NCBI RefSeq assembly: GCF_001651855.1
Contig: NZ_LNQC01000048.1
Location: forward strand, 1-36,134
DNA length: 36,134 bases
Direction of reading: 5' to 3'
Source: Sinorhizobium americanum
Lineage (GTDB): Bacteria; Pseudomonadota; Alphaproteobacteria; Rhizobiales; Rhizobiaceae
The translations under genes and the position numbers were made by a program. This document shows, piece by piece, positions 16,335-23,684 of this stretch (position 1 is its first letter; each line of letters begins with the position of its first letter). Under the pieces are notes generated by a model that worked only from the letters and a program-made list of their open reading frames with translations, was not told the origin of the DNA and ran no database searches.

Positions 16335-16560
16335 TTACGCCACCTCTATGTCCGTGCGCGAGAAGTCGTCACCCTTGAAGAGCAGCGGTTCATTGTGCTT
16401 CCTTGGCAGCGCATAGGAGAAGCAGTCGCCATAGTTCAAACCTGCCGGATGGCGACCTTGCCGTAGTTTCACCAGGCTCGCCGCGCCACGACGATCTGAT
16501 CGGCGTCAACGGCGACGATTTCCACGCCCGCCTCAGCATCGTCGTTTTCGCCTCCCGGTT
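16335..16560 (-). pseudogene. VapC-type PIN-domain toxin, C-terminal remnant
   Basis: The minus strand reads [17 protein letters not shown], then after a frameshift [27 protein letters not shown] and a stop at 16335-16337. This is the conserved end of PIN-domain VapC ribonucleases, including the NYGDCFSYA and LLFKGDDF elements with two of the acidic metal ligands. The N-terminal half with the first Asp is absent, and no VapB antitoxin is seen nearby, so the module is dead. Confidence 0.7.
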
Positions 16561-16667
16561 GGCGCTTTCCCGCCTTTGAAACGAAGCTGAACGGGTTAGG
16601 CGTTGTGCTTGGGGCTGATTTCTTCAAGCGGAGCAGCTTGCCGGGGGCAGTTCTCTAATTGCGGCCT

Positions 16668-17106
16668 CCCGGTCAACTGCTTTTCCGTAATCTGCTCTTG
16701 CGTCACGGTTCTCTGGGTGGTCGAGGCGAGCTTCGCACTTCCTGGCATCGAATGCTGCGCGGTTCGCAATGTCGGTCGAGCGATCCTGTCTCAGACGGTT
16801 CGCAACTGGTCCCGCGAGATTACCGCTGCTTCGTCCTGCAAGGGTAGCGACCTTCGGTTCCCGGAGCAGCCGAAGGCAACCCGCGCCCGCCAGGTAGCGC
16901 CGTAGGGTTGCCGAAGGCTTATGGGACCGGTCAACCGCTTTTTCTCAGCCTGCTCTTGCCGGATTCACTGTTCTCTCCGTGGTCGAGACGGGTGCTCGCC
17001 ACATCATGGCATCGGATGCTGTGGTTCCCAATGTCGGTCGCGCGGTCCTGTTTCAGAAGGCTCGCAACTGCCCCCGCGGGATTACCACTGCTTCGTCCCG
17101 GCAAGG
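16668..17106. repeat. Diverged tandem repeat, unit about 180 bases
   Basis: Bases 16668-16845 and 16926-17106 align along their length, with period about 260. Shared stretches include GGTCAAC near the start, TCTGCTCTTG/CCTGCTCTTG, GGTGGTCGAG/CGTGGTCGAG, AATGTCGGTCG and a conserved end around GATTACC.CTGCTTCGTCC. The copies are perhaps 75-80 percent identical by eye. Reading frames are not preserved well between copies, so it is probably non-coding. It lies just downstream of the first IS110 transposase gene. The sequences between the copies and around them are unique. Function unknown. Confidence 0.6.
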
Positions 17107-17154
17107 GACAGGGCTGCCGTCAGGTGACGGATCTGGTGAGCGATCGAGACTCCC

Positions 17155-18195
17155 CTAAGCGGTCTCGACCGCTGCGGTGGACGACCATCGGAACGTTCCG
17201 CCAGTCGCCCACAAGCGGTGCATGATAACGGCCATCTTGCGGGCAACGGCCACGGCTGCTTTTTTCATGCCGCTCTTCTTCGCGATACGCAGACCCCAGG
17301 CCTTGAGCGCCGACCATTTCTCGACTCGCGTCAACAAGGTGGTCGCCGCCTCGAACAGGTAGGCACGGACGAGAGGATCTCCGCATTTGGAGATCTTGCC
17401 GTTGTGGTCGGCCTCACCCGACTGGTAGCGCCTGGGCGTGAGGCCAAGATAGGCACCAACGCTGCTCGACTTCGCGAACCTCACCGGATCATCGATCGCG
17501 GTGATGAAGGCAATCGCCGTCAACAGGCCAATTCCCGGAATCGACATCAGCCGCCGGCATGTGACACTTTCCCTGGCATAGCGCGCCAGCTCTCTATCGA
17601 GGCAGAGAATTTGCTGCTTCAAGCCGGTGTAGACGATAAGCAAGGCGCGTACGGTGTGGCTAACGCGACCAGCAGGGGGCGCGCATGCTTCGCTGACCAG
17701 TGTTTCGAACGACAATCCGTCGCGTCGCCTGAGGACGACGCCGAAGGTCTTCAGCATTCCCCTGATCTGGTTGCTCACTTCAACACGCATAGCGACGAGT
17801 TGGGCCCGCGCACCCAGCATCGAGCGGATCGTGTGACTGTCGAGGCTTTTAACCCCGACTTCGCGGTACCAGCCAGCCTTGACGATTTGCGCGAGTCCAT
17901 GAGCATCATTCTTGTCGGTCTTGTTCATTTGCATGTTCAAGGCCGCCTTGGCGTGGCGGGCGTCGAGACAGACGATCGGCAATCCTTCCGCTTTGAGCGC
18001 ATGCCAATGCCAGGTCGACAGCGGTCCGCTCTCCAGTCCTATCCGGATTGCCTGCGGCGCCTTGGCCTTGATGGCACCTGAAATCCCCTCTGGTGTCGAC
18101 AGACAGGTGCCCTGCCAAATGATCTTGCCATCGCTGCCGATTACGCACACGTGGGTGATATCCTGCGACACGTCCAGTCCGACGAACTGTTCCAT
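17155..18195 (-). CDS. IS110-family transposase (copy 1)
   Basis: A 346-residue DEDD-type transposase starting MEQFVGLDVSQDITHVCV; I chose this ATG at 18195, preceded by GGAGCAGG, over a longer frame from 18246. The N-terminal RuvC-like part has GLDVS (first Asp), GLESGP (Glu) and KTDKNDAHGLA (Asp pair). The C-terminal part has the PGIGLLTA helix-hairpin-helix-like motif and GAYLGLTPRRYQSGE, typical of the IS110 transposase_20 region that carries the catalytic serine. All conserved motifs are present and the frame is intact, so it may be active. IS110 enzymes work with a bridge RNA encoded in the non-coding end of the element. It is only distantly related to copy 2 at 19213-20355. Confidence 0.9.
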   Translation of the reverse strand: MEQFVGLDVSQDITHVCVIGSDGKIIWQGTCLSTPEGISGAIKAKAPQAIRIGLESGPLSTWHWHALKAEGLPIVCLDARHAKAALNMQMNKTDKNDAHGLAQIVKAGWYREVGVKSLDSHTIRSMLGARAQLVAMRVEVSNQIRGMLKTFGVVLRRRDGLSFETLVSEACAPPAGRVSHTVRALLIVYTGLKQQILCLDRELARYARESVTCRRLMSIPGIGLLTAIAFITAIDDPVRFAKSSSVGAYLGLTPRRYQSGEADHNGKISKCGDPLVRAYLFEAATTLLTRVEKWSALKAWGLRIAKKSGMKKAAVAVARKMAVIMHRLWATGGTFRWSSTAAVETA

Positions 18196-18406
18196 AGCCT
18201 GCTCCCGAGTTGAGTTGAAACGGCGGCAGGATAGCACCGACCGCAATTATCCCATGTCGGTCCCGGTTCCCGGCCTTTCGGCCGGCGCTTCTCTAATCGG
18301 CGTGTCGAGGTCAAGCTCTTTTCGCTCGCCCGCAATCGGCCCGTTGCGGACAGTTCATTCTGCTCGGATCGGTGCTGGCGGTATCCACATTCAGCCTTGA
18401 ACGAGG
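18196..18406 (-). ncRNA. Candidate bridge RNA region of IS110 copy 1
   Basis: The non-coding stretch before the transposase start contains a GC-rich hairpin, CCGGCC-TTTC-GGCCGG (18270-18285). In IS110-type elements the bridge RNA is encoded in the non-coding end upstream of the transposase. I could not define the element ends or the target and donor loops by eye, so this is a placement suggestion only. Confidence 0.25.
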
Positions 18407-19000
18407 CTATTGATCCGAGCTTTTGCCCAGGATTAAGGTGCCTGCGGCGAACGAAAAGAAATCATCACTCTCCGGCTCGAAGCTCGGACCACCCATGTCC
18501 AAACAGAAAACTCCTGGGCCTAACGACGGGCAAAGGCAGTACCACCATGACGCTCCACTGTCCGCGACGGCGACCGCGTCGGGCGGAAACGGATTTTCGG
18601 GAGGCTGGCGGCGGCTGGTCAATGTCCGATAGCTCACGGATTGGTAGGCCTGGTAGGACGGATGTTTTTCAGCGTTCGATGCAGGCTCCGGGTCATAAAT
18701 ATTAAGCCCTCTTGTCGTCGAGCCGATGCCAATCTTTCGAACAAACTCGAGATATTGGTGCGAGATGCCGGGGTACTGCGCGGCGATTGCCGCGACTTGC
18801 TGATCAGATAAGGGCGTTAGAGAAGACAGCTCTCCTGCCTCGTCAAAAGCAATCAAGTGCGCAATATTTTCCAACATCTCGTGTTTCCCGTGCAATTCTA
18901 ACAACAGCCTATAACGCCGTTGGAGCTTGTAGATTGCAAGGCATAAATCCGGCCCAATATCATTGATGTCCAAAAGTTCTGGCGCGTTGCTGTCACGCAT
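18407..19000 (-). CDS. SUKH (SMI1/KNR4-like) family protein, probable immunity protein
   Basis: A 197-residue soluble protein. The segment LTPLSDQQVAAIAAQYPGIS followed by HQYLEFVRKIGIGS has the pattern of the SMI1/KNR4 (SUKH) domain: an acidic helix, a Pro/Gly turn, then Y.EF...G.G. It ends with DDFFSFAAGTLILG, which fits the last helix region less clearly. SUKH proteins are widespread immunity proteins of contact-dependent and other polymorphic toxin systems. No intact toxin gene precedes it; instead a short open fragment lies directly upstream (19007-19207), then IS110 copy 2. The gene is sandwiched between two IS110 elements, all on the minus strand, and so may be a stranded antidote. Start at 19000 has only a weak ribosome binding site. 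Confidence 0.55.
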   Translation of the reverse strand: MRDSNAPELLDINDIGPDLCLAIYKLQRRYRLLLELHGKHEMLENIAHLIAFDEAGELSSLTPLSDQQVAAIAAQYPGISHQYLEFVRKIGIGSTTRGLNIYDPEPASNAEKHPSYQAYQSVSYRTLTSRRQPPENPFPPDAVAVADSGASWWYCLCPSLGPGVFCLDMGGPSFEPESDDFFSFAAGTLILGKSSDQ

Positions 19001-19006
19001 CTGTGA

Positions 19007-19207
19007 CTACCCGGCAATGACCGGGATTGGCGCCCCAGCCGACATCGCGCCCGCTCCACTGGTACGGCGTTCAACGTCTTTTCGCGGCCCGCGCTTCTCT
19101 CCGGGATCGGCCTCAGCCCTCCCACCATGGGGTTCAGTAGATGATGTGGTCCAATCTATGCTGCATCCTGATGACGTGTCATCATCGGTATAGCGCCGCC
19201 CACGAAC
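19007..19207 (-). pseudogene. 67-codon open fragment upstream of SUKH gene
   Basis: The minus strand is open from about 19207 to a TAG at 19007-19009, six bases before the SUKH ATG. The end reads EADPGEKRGPRKDVERRTSG and AMSAGAPIPVIAG. There is no start codon near its beginning and IS110 copy 2 lies immediately upstream. The position fits the 3' end of a toxin gene cut off by the insertion, but no toxin family is recognisable. Confidence 0.3.
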
Positions 19208-19212
19208 TCACA

Positions 19213-20355
19213 TCACCATCGTCCGCGAAGGACGTCTTCCGCTGCGAAGCGGAACTTTGAATTTCTCTTACATCGATTGCCCTGAGAACTGACCAGAGAA
19301 CTGACTACTCTACGCGGCCATGGCGCCGGCCGTCGCCTCCCGCGTCCAGCGGAATTCTGAGCCGTCCACCACATCCGATGCATCACCACCGCAAGCCTGC
19401 GGGCCAATGCAACGGTGGCTTTCTTTCTCCCATGCCGCCTGGCAATGCCCATTGCCCATGCTTTGAGCCAGCACCATTTCACCACGCGCGTCAGCATCGA
19501 CTGCGCCGCCTCGTACAGAAGCGCCCGCATCATGGCGTCGCCGCATAAGGAGACATGACCGACCCGTTTGCTTTCGCCGGACTGGTTGAGCACAGGCGTG
19601 AGCCCCAGTACGGCTCCCACTGCCCGCGAATGGCGGAAACGGCTGGGAATGTCGATCGTCGAGACATAGGCGAGCGAGACTACCGGCCCGACCCCGGGCA
19701 CCGTCATCAGCCGCTTGCAAACTTCATCACACTTCGCCTCGTGGACGACCTTCTTGTCCAGTTTGGCGAGTTCTTCGCGCAGCTTGCGCCGTCCAGCGAG
19801 CAAAGGTTCCATGATTTCCGCCAGATCGGGATCCGCCTCAACGAGTTCGCGTATCCTCTCTTCGAACGTGCCCCCCGAGACGATACCGACCTTCAGCCCG
19901 AAATTGCGCAGGAGCCCACGCATATCATTCTCGAGAGAGATCGCTTTTTCCTGTAGCAGCGAGCGAGCCGTCAACAGCGCGCGGCGCTTCTGGCTTGTGA
20001 GCGTCTTCACGTGCACGTTTTTGAAAAGACCGACGCGCATCATCTGCGCAATGCCGCGCGCATCGTTGCGGTCACTCTTGTTCGTTTGCGAAGCCTTCAG
20101 GAAGGCCTTCGTGTGGCGCGTCTCGATGCAGAATACCGGAAGCCCGGCCTTTGCCAGTCCTTCGAATAGCCATTGCGACATTGGCCCGGCCTCGAGGCCC
20201 ACCCGTTCCAAGTTGAGCGCGGGATCACTCAAGATGGCAACCAAGTCCTCCGGGTGAGACACTACCTTTTTCTCCCAGCAGATCTTGCCGCTTGCATCGG
20301 CGATACAAACGCTGGTTTCTTTGACGGAGACGTCGAGGCCGGCGTAATGTTTCAT
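19213..20355 (-). CDS. IS110-family transposase (copy 2)
   Basis: A 380-residue DEDD transposase starting MKHYAGLDVSVKETSVCIAD at 20355, with GAGGAAG nine bases upstream; an open frame continues further upstream but has no family similarity. Catalytic motifs: AGLDVS, GLEAGP and NKSDRNDARGIAQ in the RuvC-like part, then VPGVGPVVSLAYV and GAVLGLTPVLNQSGES in the C-terminal part. The frame is whole. The final 45 residues, rich in Arg and Ser, are unlike the family and may reflect read-through past the usual end. It differs clearly from copy 1, so the two are separate element types rather than a recent duplication. Confidence 0.9.
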   Translation of the reverse strand: MKHYAGLDVSVKETSVCIADASGKICWEKKVVSHPEDLVAILSDPALNLERVGLEAGPMSQWLFEGLAKAGLPVFCIETRHTKAFLKASQTNKSDRNDARGIAQMMRVGLFKNVHVKTLTSQKRRALLTARSLLQEKAISLENDMRGLLRNFGLKVGIVSGGTFEERIRELVEADPDLAEIMEPLLAGRRKLREELAKLDKKVVHEAKCDEVCKRLMTVPGVGPVVSLAYVSTIDIPSRFRHSRAVGAVLGLTPVLNQSGESKRVGHVSLCGDAMMRALLYEAAQSMLTRVVKWCWLKAWAMGIARRHGRKKATVALARRLAVVMHRMWWTAQNSAGRGRRRPAPWPRRVVSSLVSSQGNRCKRNSKFRFAAEDVLRGRW

Positions 20356-20774
20356 GACTGCGCTTCCTCTTTCTGATGCTTGTGGCTGTTTCCACAGACC
20401 ACGTTCTATCATCAGCTCGGAGCGCAGCACCTTCCCTTCCGGTCCGCGAAGATGGGGCACGAAGCCGATTACCCCATCTATGCTGAACCTCCTGCGGCTG
20501 CCCTTTTAACCGGTCAAGCTGCGCGCGAACGGGCTCCGGCGCCAAAGCGCCTGCGCCTGGTACGCTCTTTTTTGTCGGGCACTCACAACAAGCCTGTGCC
20601 CGCCCTCGCTTACACGCGCGACGCCGCTTGAGAGTCGGTATGCGGGCGCAGCGCACCGGCGTCGGGGCCTGGAGCGGTCCAGTTCCCTCTCTTTAAGGTG
20701 GCAGCGTCGAGCCGGAGATGGTGGCCGTTCGGAACCGCGGTGGACCCAGTCGTTGACGTTCCAAGGAGTACGAC
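20356..20774. other. Non-coding region before IS110 copy 2, possible bridge RNA locus
   Basis: No gene seen. It contains a GGCGC-CAAA-GCGCC hairpin (20538-20551) with a run of six T beginning about 15 bases later, and is the expected place for the bridge RNA and left end of the second IS110 element. The ribosome binding site AAGGAG (20763-20768) near its right end belongs to the next gene. Confidence 0.3.
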
Positions 20775-21005
20775 ATGTCACTTCACGTTTCTGGCATCAA
20801 GGGCACCGTCGCGAGCTTCTTGGCGGAACTCGGCATCATTGAACCGGTGGCGGACGTTTCTACACCGTCGCTGCAATCGCTATCTCCAGAACGGCAGCTA
20901 CTGGCCGATTGTTATGCCTCCGGGCAGATAGAGGAGTGGGCCTGGCAGCGCCATCTTGACGAAGATCCGGTTCTGGCGGCGCAGTTTAGATGCATGAACC
21001 CTTAG
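20775..21005 (+). CDS. Small conserved-looking hypothetical protein (76 aa)
   Basis: A strong ribosome binding site (AAGGAG, six bases before the ATG) introduces 76 codons. The C-terminal half, PERQLLADCYASGQIEEWAW followed by QRHLDEDP, resembles short rhizobial proteins of unknown function with a conserved LLADCYASGQ..E..WQ pattern that I recall without a name. No signal peptide or membrane segment. It lies alone between IS110 copy 2 and leftward small genes. Confidence 0.6.
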   Translation: MSLHVSGIKGTVASFLAELGIIEPVADVSTPSLQSLSPERQLLADCYASGQIEEWAWQRHLDEDPVLAAQFRCMNP

Positions 21006-21112
21006 GCTCTATATTGCCGTTCTATAGCACGCCATGAGCGAGTTTCGACGCAGTTCGTCTTCGTGCGCTTGGCCGACCACGTTACTCGCCCGATTGCGCC
21101 CGTTAATGAAGT

Positions 21113-21229
21113 CTACATCACCAGCATCAGCAATGTCGCGCCGACAATCAGCAGCGCAGAAAAGGTCGATGCCCAGATCACAAGCATATCGTGGTCGTAG
21201 TGGTTTTTCTCGTGCTCAGAGCGATGCAT
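21113..21229 (-). CDS. 38-residue single-span membrane protein
   Basis: A near-perfect ribosome binding site, AGGAGGT, lies four bases before the ATG at 21229. The protein begins MHRSEHEKNHYDHDMLV, with four His in its charged N-terminal 13 residues, and continues with a hydrophobic segment of about 22 residues (roughly 16-38) ending two residues before or at the stop (TAG at 21113-21115). This is the form of a small inner-membrane peptide. It follows the 79-residue gene at 21419-21658 on the same strand after 190 bases. I know no family for it; regulation of a membrane enzyme or a toxin-like peptide are both possible. Confidence 0.6.
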   Translation of the reverse strand: MHRSEHEKNHYDHDMLVIWASTFSALLIVGATLLMLVM

Positions 21230-21418
21230 TTGCACCTCCTCTGCCGCTGGAAGACCGGCGCCTTTGCCGCTCTCCTGCCCAATTCGAGATTACTACGAAC
21301 GCAATGATTCCACCATAATCCTTCGGCTACACGAGGAGGCCTGGCCTCAAGTTCTGCATTGCGACGCCCGAGGCTCGCCCGGGAGCCGACATCAGCTTGC
21401 TGGTTCACGATCAAGTGG

Positions 21419-21658
21419 TCAGGCCGGGTTGGGGTGCACGCAACCGGGGCCGGAGTCAGGTTTGACAGTGTGGAAGACATATAGCCAAAAGGTGAACTCG
21501 CCTTCGCGCTTTTCCATCCAAGCTTCAAGTGCTCGGTGCGCAGCCGCGGTCTTGGCGTCGCAGCGGTAGACCTCCATTGCAAGGTCCACAGCCGCGGCCA
21601 CCGCGCGCTCTTCTTCCACGACCGCCTTGCCAGACGGATCAGGGGTCTTCTTCGACAT
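21419..21658 (-). CDS. Small hypothetical protein (79 aa)
   Basis: Begins MSKKTPDPSGKAVVEEERAV after a good ribosome binding site (AAGGAGAG, six bases before the ATG at 21658). The protein is helical with a central AAVDLAMEVYRCDAKTAAA element and no signal or membrane segment. It may pair with the 38-residue membrane protein downstream on the same strand. Unknown function; the start signal and codon pattern support that it is real. Confidence 0.6.
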   Translation of the reverse strand: MSKKTPDPSGKAVVEEERAVAAAVDLAMEVYRCDAKTAAAHRALEAWMEKREGEFTFWLYVFHTVKPDSGPGCVHPNPA

Positions 21659-22014
21659 GTTGACTCTCCTTCAAGAGTCCGGCGCAGAACGAGGTGGCCG
21701 GACGCTCTCATAGCGATGAACCAGATCGCATCGTCCGGAAGCACAGGCTGCGCTCATGTCGGCCGTGTTGAACGCTAGTTTATTTGGTAGATCAGGGGAA
21801 GACGCAAAATCTGCAATCGCAGGTCGAACTCCCGCTGGAGCCCCCCGGGGGCGCCCTGATCACCCGCCCGTCGCAGCTTGAGACGCCATGACCGTATTGA
21901 ACTCCTCATCCAGCCGCATTCGAGGCGGCCAATTGTGCAACGTTTTAGGTCGGGGCAAACCAGACGACGCTCGCTTGCTCGAGAACACACGCCTGACGAA
22001 CGACCCGATCAAAC
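21659..22014. other. Intergenic region, no gene seen
   Basis: About 356 bases between the 79-residue gene and the MarR-like gene. It holds a self-complementary CCCCCGGGGG near 21842-21851 in a GC-rich patch, which could be part of a terminator for the leftward MarR-like gene, but there is no T-run. Open frames here lack ribosome binding sites and family likeness. Confidence 0.4.
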
Positions 22015-22419
22015 TCAAGATTTCGATGCACTTTGATTCGCCGGGGGCGCAGTTGATTCGAGATTTTTGCCTCCCTCTAGACTGCGAATCTTCTCCAGGA
22101 TTTCGCTGGCGATCTCGAATTGTCGCGCCTTGCCGCGTCCCATCGAATTCTTGACAAACCTCTCGGTCAGCAGCCCGCGTCGCACAAGAGGGTCTATCGT
22201 TTCCGTGACGCCTGTACGTGTAAGGCCGGTATTTTCGATGATATTTGAAAGCGTTAGGCGTTGATGGCCCTGGTGCATGATGTAGAGCACGCTCATCATG
22301 CCGATCTGCTTCAGACGCGACTGGGGTGTCTCGTCTTCAAGCGGATGATCGAAGATTTCACGGAAGATGAAGCCCGAAAAGGCGAGGCTATGCCACTGAA
22401 CGTCGAGAGCTCTTGTCAT
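22015..22419 (-). CDS. MarR-like winged-helix regulator
   Basis: A 134-residue protein. Residues about 38-105 form a winged helix: IGMMSVLYIMHQGHQRLTLS, then the recognition helix region ENTGLTRTGVTETIDPLVRRGLLTER, then a wing with MGRGKARQFEI. This matches the MarR/small wHTH pattern. It is transcribed away from the type IV secretion operon, with only 96 bases between the two start codons, so control of that operon and of itself is likely. The start at 22419 lacks a clear ribosome binding site, and a TTTAAA stretch just upstream may be part of its -10, so the leader may be short. Confidence 0.7.
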   Translation of the reverse strand: MTRALDVQWHSLAFSGFIFREIFDHPLEDETPQSRLKQIGMMSVLYIMHQGHQRLTLSNIIENTGLTRTGVTETIDPLVRRGLLTERFVKNSMGRGKARQFEIASEILEKIRSLEGGKNLESTAPPANQSASKS

Positions 22420-22515
22420 TATTTAAACTGCATTGTATAGGTCAGTATATTGAAGGTGCGGCGAGTGCGATGGCAGGGACATCGCCCTTTCCCGTGATCT
22501 TGAAGGCTCCTGTTC
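22420..22515. promoter_or_regulatory. Divergent promoter region of MarR-like gene and T4SS operon
   Basis: Ninety-six bases must hold both promoters. The left half is AT-rich (ATTTAAACTGCATTGTATAG and GTCAGTATATTGAAG), unlike the flanking coding DNA, which suits promoter and operator function. I see no perfect palindrome. Confidence 0.4.
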
Positions 22516-23022
22516 ATGAGAAATCTTCTCTCCGTTCTGGCTCTCATCAGCGTCCCTTTATCATACCTCATTCCAGCGAGTAACGCGCGCGCTGACGATT
22601 GGGGCTGCCAGGTCATTCTATGCCTTTCAAACCCCGGTGGTCCATTGCAGTACGCAGCGTGCCGGCCGCCTATCCAAAGGCTTTGGCGAGCGCTTGGCAG
22701 GGGAGACAGGTTCCCGACCTGCAGCAGCGTCGGTTTGAACGCTTCGCGTCCCCGCTTTGAGCCGTATTACTGCGATGACGGCTTCAGGCTTACCACGCGC
22801 ACAAGCGATCGTGGGCAGGCGGCAAGTTGCGTCTCGACGAGACCTCAAAGCCTCCCGACGAGCGAATGCAACGATGCCGACGATGCACCTTCTTTTCGCT
22901 ACCCGGGCGGCGACGAACGACGTTGCCGGCGTTACGTGGTCAGACGGCCCCACGTCCGCTCAAAACCGCACTACGTCGACGTGACCATCGACGGGATTGG
23001 CAGTCAGAGGGTGTGGTACTGA
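22516..23022 (+). CDS. TrbM-like secreted protein, first gene of T4SS operon
   Basis: A 168-residue protein with a signal peptide (hydrophobic core at residues 4-20, likely cleavage after ARA at residue 26). The mature start DDWGCQVILCLSNPGG followed by C.PPI..LW and FPTCSS carries the Cys pattern of the TrbM/KikA family found in conjugation loci: CxxxxCLS, a C-P-x-I motif and a later F-P-x-C. It should act in the periplasm, probably with disulfides. TrbM-type proteins aid pilus or channel assembly in an undefined way. The C-terminal 90 residues are Arg-rich and specific to this subgroup. Its stop overlaps the virB1 start (TGATG at 23020-23024), so the genes are coupled. Confidence 0.65.
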   Translation: MRNLLSVLALISVPLSYLIPASNARADDWGCQVILCLSNPGGPLQYAACRPPIQRLWRALGRGDRFPTCSSVGLNASRPRFEPYYCDDGFRLTTRTSDRGQAASCVSTRPQSLPTSECNDADDAPSFRYPGGDERRCRRYVVRRPHVRSKPHYVDVTIDGIGSQRVWY

Positions 23023-23684
23023 TGCCCGCTGACTTCGTCGAGCTTGCGCAAATGTGTGCTCCGGACATGGCCGTCGAGACGCTCGCAGCAATCGTGAGCC
23101 TGGAAAGCGGATTTCACCCCTTCGCAATTCGCATCAAAAGCGGCGCGCCGCTTGCCAAGCAGCCCGAGTCCAAAGCCGAAGCGATCGCGGTCGCATCGGG
23201 ACTGCTTGCCGATCGCCAAGACGTCCAACTCGGCCTTGGCGGGATAGGACACGACGACCTTCCAACGCTCAATCTCACCCTCGCCGATGCCTTTGAACCA
23301 TGCCTGAACCTCAAGGCGACCGCGACATTGCTGAACGGCTACTACCGGGTGGCTCTCCGTAGTGGGAAGGCATCCGAGAGTGCCGAACGCTTCATGCTGC
23401 AGTCCTTTTATGGGCGAGGCGATGCGTCCCTCGGCGCGCTTGCGCAATACGACGAACGGGCCATGCGCGAGGCGAGGCGGCTTTCAAAGAGGCTGACATC
23501 GCTGACCATAGGATCACGAGCCGTGGGTGATAGCGCTCGCTCGGACGTATCGGCTGCTCCCGAAAAGGATCCTGCCCCCTTTGAAGAACAGCTGGCAACT
23601 CCGCCACCTTGGGATGTCTTCGCCAGCGGGCGGACGACCTCTGTCTTTGTTTTCCGAAACGACCAACAGGAGCGATCCGAATGA
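23022..23684 (+). CDS. virB1: VirB1-like lytic transglycosylase, altered motif
   Basis: A 220-residue protein with the VirB1/SLT layout: IVSLESGFHPFAI holds the catalytic Glu28, LADAFEPCLNLKATATLL matches the VirB1 VEDAFDPC.NL region, and QSFYGRGDAS resembles the usual YN.GN motif. VirB1 opens the peptidoglycan so the secretion channel can be built. The normal GLMQIN/GLGQIN motif reads LGLGGIGHDDL here, so the conserved Gln and Asn are replaced; activity may be reduced or substrate handling changed. No cleavable signal peptide is obvious, which is also unusual. The C-terminal 60 residues are proline-rich and variable. Start ATG overlaps the preceding stop; the stop overlaps the virB2 start (ATGA at 23681). 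Confidence 0.85.
   Translation: MPADFVELAQMCAPDMAVETLAAIVSLESGFHPFAIRIKSGAPLAKQPESKAEAIAVASGLLADRQDVQLGLGGIGHDDLPTLNLTLADAFEPCLNLKATATLLNGYYRVALRSGKASESAERFMLQSFYGRGDASLGALAQYDERAMREARRLSKRLTSLTIGSRAVGDSARSDVSAAPEKDPAPFEEQLATPPPWDVFASGRTTSVFVFRNDQQERSE

Noticed and set aside
17218..18081. Long plus-strand frame opposite IS110 copy 1
   Set aside because: Antisense shadow of the intact transposase; no family match and no start signal.
21842..21851. Perfect CCCCCGGGGG palindrome considered as a third copy of the RTX operator
   Set aside because: It lacks the AAAY spacer and outer arms of the sites at 2606 and 6765 and is likely chance in GC-rich DNA or part of a hairpin.
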